Shown one piece after another: positions 1-5,749 of a stretch of DNA of 8,381 bases. This stretch comes from Candidatus Avelusimicrobium alvi (GTDB taxonomy: Bacteria > Elusimicrobiota > Elusimicrobia > Elusimicrobiales > Elusimicrobiaceae). How positions within the stretch are numbered: position 1 is the stretch's first letter; every line of letters starts with the position of its first letter. The stretch lies in assembly GCA_002329395.1 (NCBI GenBank), contig DCTQ01000039.1, positions 26,851 through 35,231 on the forward strand, in the 5' to 3' direction. The notes beneath the pieces are model-generated. The model saw nothing but the letters and a program-made list of their open reading frames with translations, searched no databases and was not told the origin of the DNA. Both the position numbers and the translations under genes were made by a program.

Positions 1-5
1 CAATT

Positions 6-743
6 CTATAACTTCATCTCTTTTTCCAGACGGGCGAAAAATTCGCCGGCTTTTTCCGGGAAATAGACGTCCGTTACCGCATCCGTAAACGCCGAGGGGA
101 GGGGATTTACTTCAATAATTTTAGCCCCGAACTGTTTGGCCGTAAGCGGCAGGGAACACGCGGGCATTACCTGCCCGGCGGTGCCGACGATAATCATCAC
201 ATCCGCGTTCTGCGCCATTTCAAGCGATTTTTCATACGCCAGCGGGGGAATTCCTTCCCCGTAAAACACAAAATCCGGCTTGAGCACCCCGCCGCAAAAA
301 CACCGCGGGGGCACCTGCTCCACATTCACGTCTTCCAGCCTGTATTTCCGCCCGCAGTTTACGCACGAAAGCGTATGAATCGTACCGTGGAACTCCTGCA
401 CGTTTTTGGAGCCGGCGCGCTGGTGCAGGCCGTCTATATTCTGCGTAATTACGCCCTTTACAAAGCCTTTCTCTTCCAGTTTGGCTATCACTTGGTGAGC
501 CTTATTGGGGGAGGCTTCGTCCATATCGGTAAAGAAAATCTTTTTCATTTCCCGCCAGGACTCGGCGGGATTGTTTTCAAAAAAATTGATTTCAATATAT
601 TTCGGGTCGTACCGGTTCCACAGGCCGCCGGCGCCGGTAAACGGCGCAATGCCGCTTTCCACGCTTACGCCCGCCCCGGTGAACACTACGCCGTATTCGG
701 CGTTTTTAATCAGTTGTACAGCTGTTTGGATATCGCTCTTCAT
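6..743 (-). CDS. cobB: SIR2-family NAD-dependent protein deacylase (sirtuin)
   Basis: A 245-residue cytoplasmic enzyme expected to remove acyl groups from protein lysines using NAD+, releasing nicotinamide and O-acyl-ADP-ribose. The sirtuin motifs occur in order: the Rossmann GAGVS loop (residues 23-27), SGIAPFTG (30-37), TQNID (100-104), the catalytic HG (His119), a zinc site Cys127/Cys130/Cys148/Cys150, GTAG (187-190) and EVNP (211-214). The length is normal for a bacterial single-domain sirtuin and the protein looks complete. Two points are unusual. The usual FR(G/A) after SGIP is FTG here, so a normally conserved Arg is Thr36. The Tyr-x-x-Arg pair typical of CobB/SIRT5-type desuccinylases is not seen; the region reads ESWREMKKIF, so deacetylation or another acyl preference is more likely. 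No Shine-Dalgarno precedes the ATG. The gene is divergent from the channel gene. The family call is certain; substrates are unknown, and the symbol is by family only. Confidence 0.95.
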   Translation of the reverse strand: MKSDIQTAVQLIKNAEYGVVFTGAGVSVESGIAPFTGAGGLWNRYDPKYIEINFFENNPAESWREMKKIFFTDMDEASPNKAHQVIAKLEEKGFVKGVITQNIDGLHQRAGSKNVQEFHGTIHTLSCVNCGRKYRLEDVNVEQVPPRCFCGGVLKPDFVFYGEGIPPLAYEKSLEMAQNADVMIIVGTAGQVMPACSLPLTAKQFGAKIIEVNPLPSAFTDAVTDVYFPEKAGEFFARLEKEMKL

Positions 744-815
744 ATGGGTATTGTATAATATTCTAACCCCAAAAACGGCTTGCGCCGGGGGAAAGCCTTT
801 GCTACATTAAACTAC

Positions 816-821
816 GGGGGG
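816..821 (+). promoter_or_regulatory. Ribosome binding site of the channel gene
   Basis: A run of six G lies eight bases before the ATG at 830 and fixes that start. A weak sigma-70-like pair sits upstream: TTGCGC (780-785) and TACATT (803-808) with a 17-base spacer. A better -10 hexamer, TATAAT (754-759), lies further upstream but has no matching -35. Confidence 0.5.
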
Positions 822-829
822 AACCGTAT

Positions 830-1594
830 ATGCCGCAAACCGCACACAGCGCCAAACATTACTTATACAATGTTTTGCAATTTAACAACCGCAGTAAAGT
901 AACCGTCGCACTCAACGCGCTTATTATTACGCTTATTTTGCTCAGCGTGCCCGTAGACGTGATTGAAAGCGTGGGGGACGTCAGCCCCGCCGTCAAACGC
1001 TTTATCTACCACCTGGATTTTGGAATGAGCATCGTATTTGCGCTGGAATACGCCCTGCGCGTCATCACCTGCACCGAAGACCCGCGCTTCAAGCGCCCCA
1101 TCATCGGGCGGCTTAAATATATGTGCACGCCGCTCATGCTGATTGACCTGTTTGCCGTTTCGCCGTTCTTTATTTTGGGCAGCGGTATGGTGCGTATGCT
1201 GCGCGTATTCCGCATTTTAATGCTGATGCGCTACACCAACGCCATCCAGCTGATGAACACCGTCGTCAACGAAAAGAAAAGCGAACTGGCCATCTGCGGC
1301 GCGTTTATTTTAATGCTGTGGGTGTGGAGTTCGTTTATGATTTACCGCGTGGAGCACCTCGCCCAGCCGGACGTATTTAAAAATATGCTGGATGCGCTGT
1401 GGTGGTCCCTGGAAACCTTCACCACGCTGGGGTACGGCGATATGGTGCCGATTACCCTGTTTGGGCGCGTGATAACGGCCATCACGGTGGCGATGGGGCT
1501 TGTGCTGTTTGCCATCACTACGGCGGTGCTGACGGCGGGAATTATCCAGGAACTGCAAAAATTTGAGCACAAAGCCAATAAACCGCAGGTATAA
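830..1594 (+). CDS. Voltage-gated potassium channel (Ion_trans family, 6TM)
   Basis: A 254-residue inner-membrane potassium channel subunit, expected to assemble as a tetramer. Predicted helices are S1 about 26-47, S2 60-80 (with the acidic Glu73), S3 99-116, S4 119-136, S5 151-172, pore helix about 185-198 and S6 211-237. S4 has arginines at 122, 125, 128 and 134, mostly every third residue as in voltage sensors. The filter TTLGYGD (198-204) is a textbook K+ selectivity signature. After S6 there is only a short polar tail, so there is no RCK/TrkA_N, cyclic-nucleotide or PAS regulatory domain. This fits compact prokaryotic Kv channels of the KvAP/Kch type. The gene stands alone on the plus strand and converges on the pilin gene with 26 bases between stops. 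The K+ channel call is very secure; voltage gating is inferred from S4. Confidence 0.93.
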   Translation: MPQTAHSAKHYLYNVLQFNNRSKVTVALNALIITLILLSVPVDVIESVGDVSPAVKRFIYHLDFGMSIVFALEYALRVITCTEDPRFKRPIIGRLKYMCTPLMLIDLFAVSPFFILGSGMVRMLRVFRILMLMRYTNAIQLMNTVVNEKKSELAICGAFILMLWVWSSFMIYRVEHLAQPDVFKNMLDALWWSLETFTTLGYGDMVPITLFGRVITAITVAMGLVLFAITTAVLTAGIIQELQKFEHKANKPQV

Positions 1595-1620
1595 CGGGAT
1601 TACGGAAAGACCCAGTCGCT

Positions 1621-2103
1621 TTAATACTGCGGGTCGTTGTGCCACCCCTGGCCTTCCAGGGTTTTGCATACGGCTAAACCTTCATCGGAATACGAGAGGC
1701 AATAACGGTCATATATGCCGCTGGCATCCACTTCCGCCTGCAGACTGTAGGGAGAGCTGCCGTTAATCATACGGTAAGACTCCAATTCGCAGGAATTATT
1801 CCAGCACGACCAATGATGCCGCCAATGCTTGGAAAGGCATTCCCCGCTATTGGCAGAACCGACAGAACAGGTAAAAGACTTTGTAACATCAATATCCAAA
1901 TCAGCGATGTCATTTACCAAAAAATCACCGGCGGACAAGTTATAGAGAACAATGCCTTTAGCCATAGCCTCCAACGTTGCAATAGCTTCCGCCATCCGTG
2001 CTTTTTCCACCGCTTTTTGGTATTGAGGCAATGCCACCGCGGATAAAATACCGATAATAAGCACGACAACCAGCAGTTCTATCAAAGTAAAACCTTTCTT
2101 CAT
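1621..2103 (-). CDS. Type IV pilin / pseudopilin-like protein with GFTLIE prepilin motif
   Basis: A 160-residue prepilin-like protein. The N-terminus is a class III signal: MKKG then FTLIEL, with expected prepilin-peptidase cleavage after Gly4, N-methylation of Phe5, and the conserved Glu9 (Glu5 of the mature protein). A hydrophobic helix (about 5-26) leads into an amphipathic alpha1 helix containing PQYQKAVEKARMAEA. The globular part after about residue 55 has six cysteines (79, 89, 100, 105, 135, 146) and a Trp/His-rich stretch at 93-104, so up to three disulphides are possible. The start at 2103 is preferred over an upstream ATG at 2208 because the leader motif begins there and a GGAG lies five bases upstream. 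No pilus assembly gene (pilB, pilC, pilD, gsp) is adjacent, so whether it is a major pilin, a minor pilin or a type II secretion pseudopilin cannot be told. No terminator is visible downstream. Confidence 0.9.
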   Translation of the reverse strand: MKKGFTLIELLVVVLIIGILSAVALPQYQKAVEKARMAEAIATLEAMAKGIVLYNLSAGDFLVNDIADLDIDVTKSFTCSVGSANSGECLSKHWRHHWSCWNNSCELESYRMINGSSPYSLQAEVDASGIYDRYCLSYSDEGLAVCKTLEGQGWHNDPQY

Positions 2104-2182
2104 AAATACTCCGGGAAAACGCAGATTTGCCCGGCGCAGATGCCGTATAAAAACACCAAGCAAGACGGGCCGTGCTTTTTCC

Positions 2183-2208
2183 AATTTATCAAAAAAAAAA
2201 CAAATCAA
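2183..2208 (-). promoter_or_regulatory. Possible pilin promoter with a T10 tract in its spacer
   Basis: On the minus strand a TTGATT (2203-2208) and a TAAATT (2183-2188) each match four of six consensus -35 and -10 bases. They are separated by only 14 bases, ten of which are an uninterrupted T run (2191-2200). The short spacer would make it weak as written. Start of transcription near 2176 would give a leader of roughly 70 bases before the pilin ATG. This is a tentative assignment, and no better promoter is visible between here and 2103. Confidence 0.25.
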
Positions 2209-2224
2209 GGGGGCGAGCCGCCCC
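2191..2224 (-). terminator. GC hairpin followed at a distance by a T10 run
   Basis: On the minus strand GGGGCG and CGCCCC (2210-2224) form a perfect six-bp stem with a 3-base loop. A ten-T run starts nine bases after the stem. An efficient intrinsic terminator would have the T run directly after the stem, so termination here is uncertain. It could instead be a weak terminator or structural end of the repeat region, keeping read-through away from the pilin gene. Confidence 0.3.
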
Positions 2225-2243
2225 TCCCTTTCCCTGACGGAAC

Positions 2244-2295
2244 CATCCGACTAATTAAGCCACACTGTTTAAATAATGTTGCCAAGTACCGTAAA
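2244..2295. repeat. Repeat A, copy 1 (52 bp, direct copy at 2565-2616)
   Basis: This segment matches 2565-2616 at 45 of 52 positions without gaps, in the same orientation. Both start with CATCCGACTA and end with GCCAAGTACCGTAAA. The centre of this copy is a decayed palindrome (about 2262-2279) with one mismatched pair and one G-T pair relative to the perfect version in copy 2. No coding function is evident. It looks like a short interspersed or element-end repeat. Confidence 0.75.
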
Positions 2296-2330
2296 GCGAG
2301 CCCGAAAAGCCGCTCGCAGAGTGCCGGGGG

Positions 2331-2392
2331 CAGGGCCCAGAGCCTGGGCTCCCTTCTCTGGCCTGACCAGGGCTAACGCAATAAGCGGTGCT
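2331..2392. repeat. Repeat B, copy 1 (degenerate tandem repeat, GC-rich hairpin at its start)
   Basis: This copy begins with CAGGGCCC and ends with CGGTGCT; a second copy starts about 104-112 bases later. The most conserved core (2361-2392, starting GCCTGACCAG) matches 2473-2503 at 26 of 32 aligned positions with one gap. Its first part can fold into a hairpin at 2333-2353 (CCCAG/CTGGG plus an outer GGG/CCC with a small bulge). Neither copy shows a credible reading frame. Confidence 0.55.
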
Positions 2393-2434
2393 ATTAATTA
2401 GAGGGGAACAACAAAGGGGGTATGAAGCCGCCCG

Positions 2435-2503
2435 CAGGGTCCGGGCCTTGGGGTCCTGGCGGCGCGCAGCGTGCCTGACCAGAGCTCAGCAAAACACGGT
2501 GCT
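2435..2503. repeat. Repeat B, copy 2
   Basis: Second degenerate copy of repeat B, with CAGGGTCC at its start, GCCTGACCAG at 2473-2482 and CGGTGCT at 2497-2503. The stretches after each copy also share loose G-rich similarity, suggesting the full unit was originally about 105-125 bases in tandem. Both B copies lie between the two A copies. Confidence 0.5.
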
Positions 2504-2564
2504 TTTAGATACTTGGGAGAGAAACATTCGGGGATGTACCAGGGGGCGGTTTTCTATGCGGACA

Positions 2565-2616
2565 CATCCGACTAGCAGAGCCACATTGTTTAAACAATGT
2601 CGCCAAGTACCGTAAA
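2565..2616. repeat. Repeat A, copy 2, with a perfect 18-bp palindrome
   Basis: Direct partner of the repeat at 2244-2295. Positions 2583-2600 read ACATTGTTTAAACAATGT, a perfect palindrome with no spacer. This could be a dimeric protein-binding site, a recombination or insertion site, or the core of a palindromic interspersed repeat. Four of the seven differences between the copies are clustered just outside the palindrome (2575-2578 here). Confidence 0.75.
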
Positions 2617-2680
2617 ATCTGCCCGTCAAACAAGAGGGAAAGCATCCCTGCTTCACAAATTTGGCCGGTATTTTGCGGAT

Positions 2681-2714
2681 AAAAAACTCCCCGCGCATAC
2701 ATCTCGCGCGGGGA
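2681..2714 (-). terminator. Rho-independent terminator of the large secreted-protein gene
   Basis: On the minus strand a nine-bp GC-rich stem (arms 2706-2714 and 2688-2696, CCCCGCGC/GCGCGGGG plus one T-A pair) encloses a nine-base loop. It is followed after one base by six T (2681-2686). It lies 22 bases downstream of the stop codon of the large gene. This is the clearest terminator in the window. Confidence 0.88.
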
Positions 2715-2735
2715 TGAAAATACGGCTTATAAAAA

Positions 2736-5630
2736 CTACTTGCTTTCGGGGGCGGACGGCTGGGGCGCGTCCACGGCGCGGTCCTGCACCTGTTCGGTAA
2801 ACGTCAGGCGGTCGCGGTGGATGGGCCCGGCCAGCGCGGGAACCTCTTTGCGGATAAAATAATGCGGCTTCAGGTACGGTCTCCACCCGTCAAAACGCAG
2901 GCGGTAGATGGTTTTAAGCGGATAGAAATCCGGCGTGAACAGCGCCAGATATCCGCCCAGCCCGCCGCCGTTTAAGTATTCGGGCATTTCGGTATAGCCC
3001 ACCAGGCGCGAATGAGGATACAGCGTGGCTTTTAAATGCGGCACTTTGGTAAGGGCGGCCTCCGCCTGGCGTACAGACAGCAAATCGCGCGTGGGGTCCA
3101 GGCCGTCGCCCACCATGGTTCCGGCGCGGACCTGGTCCAAATCCGGCGCTTTCAAATCTTTTAAATAGGGCACGGATTTAAGCGTCAGCACGCGCGGCGC
3201 GAGGGTTTCCAAATCAAAGGTTACTACGCGCACATTGGAAAAACTCATCGGCTCAAAGCGGCTGACGGTGGAGGTGCCGTCGTAACCCGGTTTCACCTGG
3301 CCCATAAAGCCCCCGTCCGTAAACGACATCTGGCATACGCCGCCCACTTTGTCAAAATTATTGATTTTTACCGTCAAAGAAGACGGCGTGGCGTCCTCCA
3401 GCTGCGAAAGCGGCGCCCCCGCATATTCCGCCCCGTTCATGCGCACGGCGGAACCGAACGACTGCCGGTACTGCGACACCATCACATCGGCAAACTGTTT
3501 AACCGTCAGATAATTGGAAGGTTTTCCCAGCACCAGCCAATTCTGCAGTCTGTCCAGCCACGAAGCGCGCGGCGAGGCGGTTTTGTTGACAAATTCCACA
3601 GCCGCCAAATTGCGCCGTTCGTTTTCCCAGGCAACCCACTTTTTGCTGTTAAGGAAAAACTCCGGCGTGCTGCCTTCTTTAAAAAACACGGTGGGCCGTT
3701 TTTGCGTAAAGTATTCTTTTAAGCTGACCGATTTCCCGCCGTCCAGCGGCACGGGTTTGCGCCACAGCTCGTTCACCCGCTTGCGCTCCGCCTTTAAACC
3801 CGGGCGGCGGATTTCCGCCACCAGCTCCCGCCAGTTGTGGCGCAGGCCGGCGGTCATGCGCGAGTCGTTGGTATAGCGGAACCCCTGTTCAAAGCTGTAA
3901 TCGGCCATAGTGGTGGCCAAATCTTTCAGTTCCACATTATGGGTAAAGATGGAACCGTCCTCTTCCGCCAGCTCCACAAAGCGTTTGACGTTTTCGTTAA
4001 ATTTGTTTTTATAATACCCCGCGGGCAGGCGTCTCGTCCCCGCGATTAAGCGCGCGTCGTACATAAAATCCGGCAGGCGGCCCGTTTCGCGGATGGGGTT
4101 TAAAATCACTTTTTCCGCCTCTTCCATAGACATATAATACAGGTATTCCATCACGTTGTTGGCCTTGGCGGCGGACATACCTTCAATGGCTTCCACCTGG
4201 TCACGCGGACGGAAATAGCCGTTTTTAAAGTATTCCAGCCAGTCGCGGATGATGCTGTCCTCATCTTTCAGACCGGAAGGATATTGTTTGCTTACCAATC
4301 CCGTGCGCGGCGTGCGCTCCAGCACGGGCACCACGGGGTTGTAGCCTTCGGCGGGAGCCTGGACGACCGATTCGGCGGGTTTGGCCGCGAACCATTTTTT
4401 AATCCGGCGGCCCCATTCCATCACGGGCAGGCCGGAATACAACGTCCCGGACGAAGCCGAAGCCGGCTCCGTGCGGGCAAAAAAACTGTATGAACGGGCG
4501 GAAGGGGCCGCCGGGCCGCCGGCAGACAAAGAAGCATTTTCCTCCGCTTGCATAGCTGCCGGCCCCTCCACCTGCAAAGACGGGGCCGCCTTCACTTCAA
4601 TCGGGTTGACGGGAACCGCCGCCGTCTGCCCGGGCCGTACGCCGGACGAAGTGCGGCGTGCGGCTAACGCCAGCCAGTCGCGGGCGGCGTCAGCGGAAAA
4701 ATCCAAATGGCGCACGTTTAAAACGCATACGCGCCGGACAAGATTCTCCAGCACGGCTACATCCGAAACGGCTTCCGCCCGCTCCGGCGCGGGAACGGAC
4801 ACAGGTACGCCGCCGGCGCGCGCAAACAAAACGGTTTGTTCCAAGGCTTCGGTGGGTTTGGCGGACGCCAGCAATTTTTCAAACGCGTCATAGGCTTTTA
4901 AAGACAGCAGCGCGCGGGACACCGCCGTAAACGCCACGGGTTCCAGCACGGTGTCTGCGGCCGCTTCGTATACGGACAGCAGAACGGGCGCGTCTTCGGC
5001 GGCCCCGTAAAAACCGATGCCGGACACGTCGGCCAACGCTTCCATCGCCCGTACGGCGGCTTGCGGCTTGGCCGCCGCCAGCTGTTTAACGGACGAAAAA
5101 GCGGCTAATTCTTTAAACGCGTCTTTCTTTTGAAGCAAATCCACCCGGTATGTTTTTAAAGCGGCGGCCGCCTGCCATTCGGTTACGGGCGCGCCGCGTT
5201 CCAGCGTAAGCGTTAAAAATTCATTCTGCAGCAGAGCGGTGCGTCCGGCGGCGGGCGGAACGGCAAAAATAGAACGCACGAGCGCGGGCGAAGAAGCCCC
5301 CTTGGCCACCTGCTCCCGCACCGATTCGGCCGGCAGCATAACGGACACCTGTTTTTGTACCTGGGACAATACGGCAGATTCCACCCGGCTCCCCTTTACC
5401 AGCGGCGCACGCACGGCGGAAACGGACGGCACGGAAACGGCCGCGCCCGAAACGCGCAGGCCCGGCGCATACCGCAGCCCCGCCGCACTTACGCGGCCGG
5501 CGGCCGGAATGGATTTTTCCGCCCCGCTGCCCAGCGCTTTAATCACCGTCCCGACGTTTTTAGCGGGCACCTGCGCCGAAGCCGCCCCGCAGATCACAAG
5601 GCCCGTCAATGCACATAAAAATTTTTTCAT
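2736..5630 (-). CDS. Very large secreted protein of unknown function
   Basis: About 964 residues. The N-terminus MKKFLCALTGLVICGAASA followed by QVPAK is a clear Sec signal peptide with probable cleavage after ASA near residue 19, so the product is periplasmic or exported. Residues about 20-440 are rich in Ala, Val, Ser and Pro, with stretches that read like repeated helical pairs. From about residue 450 (YPSGLKDEDSIIRDWLEYF) to about 940 the composition becomes that of an ordinary globular domain rich in Tyr, Arg and Lys. The tail is Pro/Ser-rich. Few cysteines occur in the mature chain (in RRVCVLN and GGVCQM). I see no catalytic motif, membrane anchor or cell-wall signal and do not recognise the family. 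An in-frame ATG three codons earlier (5639) is less likely because the AAGGA at 5639-5643 would overlap it, while it lies eight bases from the chosen ATG. The gene has its own promoter and terminator, so it is monocistronic. Confidence 0.85.
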   Translation of the reverse strand: MKKFLCALTGLVICGAASAQVPAKNVGTVIKALGSGAEKSIPAAGRVSAAGLRYAPGLRVSGAAVSVPSVSAVRAPLVKGSRVESAVLSQVQKQVSVMLPAESVREQVAKGASSPALVRSIFAVPPAAGRTALLQNEFLTLTLERGAPVTEWQAAAALKTYRVDLLQKKDAFKELAAFSSVKQLAAAKPQAAVRAMEALADVSGIGFYGAAEDAPVLLSVYEAAADTVLEPVAFTAVSRALLSLKAYDAFEKLLASAKPTEALEQTVLFARAGGVPVSVPAPERAEAVSDVAVLENLVRRVCVLNVRHLDFSADAARDWLALAARRTSSGVRPGQTAAVPVNPIEVKAAPSLQVEGPAAMQAEENASLSAGGPAAPSARSYSFFARTEPASASSGTLYSGLPVMEWGRRIKKWFAAKPAESVVQAPAEGYNPVVPVLERTPRTGLVSKQYPSGLKDEDSIIRDWLEYFKNGYFRPRDQVEAIEGMSAAKANNVMEYLYYMSMEEAEKVILNPIRETGRLPDFMYDARLIAGTRRLPAGYYKNKFNENVKRFVELAEEDGSIFTHNVELKDLATTMADYSFEQGFRYTNDSRMTAGLRHNWRELVAEIRRPGLKAERKRVNELWRKPVPLDGGKSVSLKEYFTQKRPTVFFKEGSTPEFFLNSKKWVAWENERRNLAAVEFVNKTASPRASWLDRLQNWLVLGKPSNYLTVKQFADVMVSQYRQSFGSAVRMNGAEYAGAPLSQLEDATPSSLTVKINNFDKVGGVCQMSFTDGGFMGQVKPGYDGTSTVSRFEPMSFSNVRVVTFDLETLAPRVLTLKSVPYLKDLKAPDLDQVRAGTMVGDGLDPTRDLLSVRQAEAALTKVPHLKATLYPHSRLVGYTEMPEYLNGGGLGGYLALFTPDFYPLKTIYRLRFDGWRPYLKPHYFIRKEVPALAGPIHRDRLTFTEQVQDRAVDAPQPSAPESK

Positions 5631-5638
5631 CCGTATCA

Positions 5639-5643
5639 TCCTT
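5639..5643 (-). promoter_or_regulatory. Shine-Dalgarno that decides the start of the large secreted protein
   Basis: On the minus strand AAGGA (5643 to 5639) lies eight bases before the ATG at 5630. It overlaps the alternative upstream ATG at 5639. The start at 5630 also gives a standard MKK signal-peptide beginning. Confidence 0.7.
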
Positions 5644-5664
5644 TTGCGTAAAATTCTTTATTTT

Positions 5665-5693
5665 ATTATGCTAAATCCCCGCTATACAAACAA
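5665..5693 (-). promoter_or_regulatory. Sigma-70-type promoter of the large secreted-protein gene
   Basis: On the minus strand CATAAT (5665-5670) matches five of six -10 bases. TTGTTT (5688-5693) matches three of six -35 bases, at an ideal 17-base spacing. Transcription would begin near 5658, giving a leader of about 28 bases that contains the Shine-Dalgarno. The -35 touches the end of the hairpin described at 5693-5729. Confidence 0.45.
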
Positions 5694-5729
5694 GGGCCAT
5701 TGGCCCTATACGCCCGGGCCAATGGTCCT
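5693..5729 (-). terminator. 14-bp hairpin after mrp, probable operon terminator
   Basis: Inverted repeats at 5693-5706 and 5716-5729 (based on AGGGCCATTGGCCC) pair over 14 bp with a single G-T pair and a nine-base loop. It begins 21 bases after the mrp stop. On the minus strand it is followed by TTGTTTG, a weak T tract, so it may be an inefficient intrinsic terminator. Each arm is itself nearly palindromic, so the two arms also read as imperfect direct repeats (5694-5710 and 5716-5732, both ending in CCTATA). A protein-binding site is an alternative. Confidence 0.5.
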
Positions 5730-5749
5730 ATATAAAGATGGGTCCCGTT

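Larger units (their letters stand above)
2104..2735. other. 632-base gap with no credible gene
   Basis: The gap holds, in order: the pilin Shine-Dalgarno and leader, a candidate promoter with a T10/A10 tract, a GC hairpin, repeat A copy 1, two degenerate repeat B copies, repeat A copy 2 with its palindrome, and the terminator of the large gene. Open frames here are all under 80 codons, lack convincing ribosome sites and run across the repeats in both directions, so I call none as a gene. Stretches at about 2296-2330 and 2617-2680 show nothing recognisable. Confidence 0.7.

Noticed and set aside
754..759. Consensus TATAAT on the plus strand as the channel promoter
   Set aside because: No -35 is found at 16-18 bases upstream and the leader would be about 65 bases; it remains possible but is not supported enough to list as a promoter.
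2150..2180. Sigma-54 promoter before the pilin (CACGG and TTGCT on the minus strand)
   Set aside because: The two halves resemble the -24 and -12 elements, but the GG-to-GC spacing is eight bases instead of the required ten.
2158..2180. Plus-strand terminator (AAGCA/TGCTT followed by T)
   Set aside because: The stem is only five bp with a ten-base loop, the T run is short, and there is no plus-strand gene nearby to terminate.
2104..2208. N-terminal extension of the pilin from an ATG at 2208
   Set aside because: It would put 35 residues before the MKKGFTLIE signal, which is incompatible with a prepilin leader, and it would begin inside the candidate promoter. The ATG at 2103 has a good Shine-Dalgarno.
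2243..2254. Shared in-frame SD-stop ending in both repeat A copies, as if each were the end of a broken gene
   Set aside because: The frames upstream of the two copies show no similarity to each other or to a known protein, so the shared ending is explained by the repeat itself.
2388..2615. Short plus-strand frame of 75 codons across the repeat region
   Set aside because: It spans repeat B copy 2 and repeat A copy 2, has no convincing ribosome site and no protein-like motif. Similar short frames exist on the other strand over the same palindrome, so they reflect the repeat, not a gene.
2244..2616. CRISPR array
   Set aside because: There are only two copies of each repeat, the spacings are unequal and the repeats too long and degenerate; no cas gene is present.
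4381..4893. Long plus-strand open frame (170 codons) opposite the large secreted-protein gene
   Set aside because: It is an antisense shadow of the GC-rich, Ala-rich coding sequence, without ribosome site or protein-like motif. The same applies to plus-strand frames at 5239-6000 and 6083-6667.
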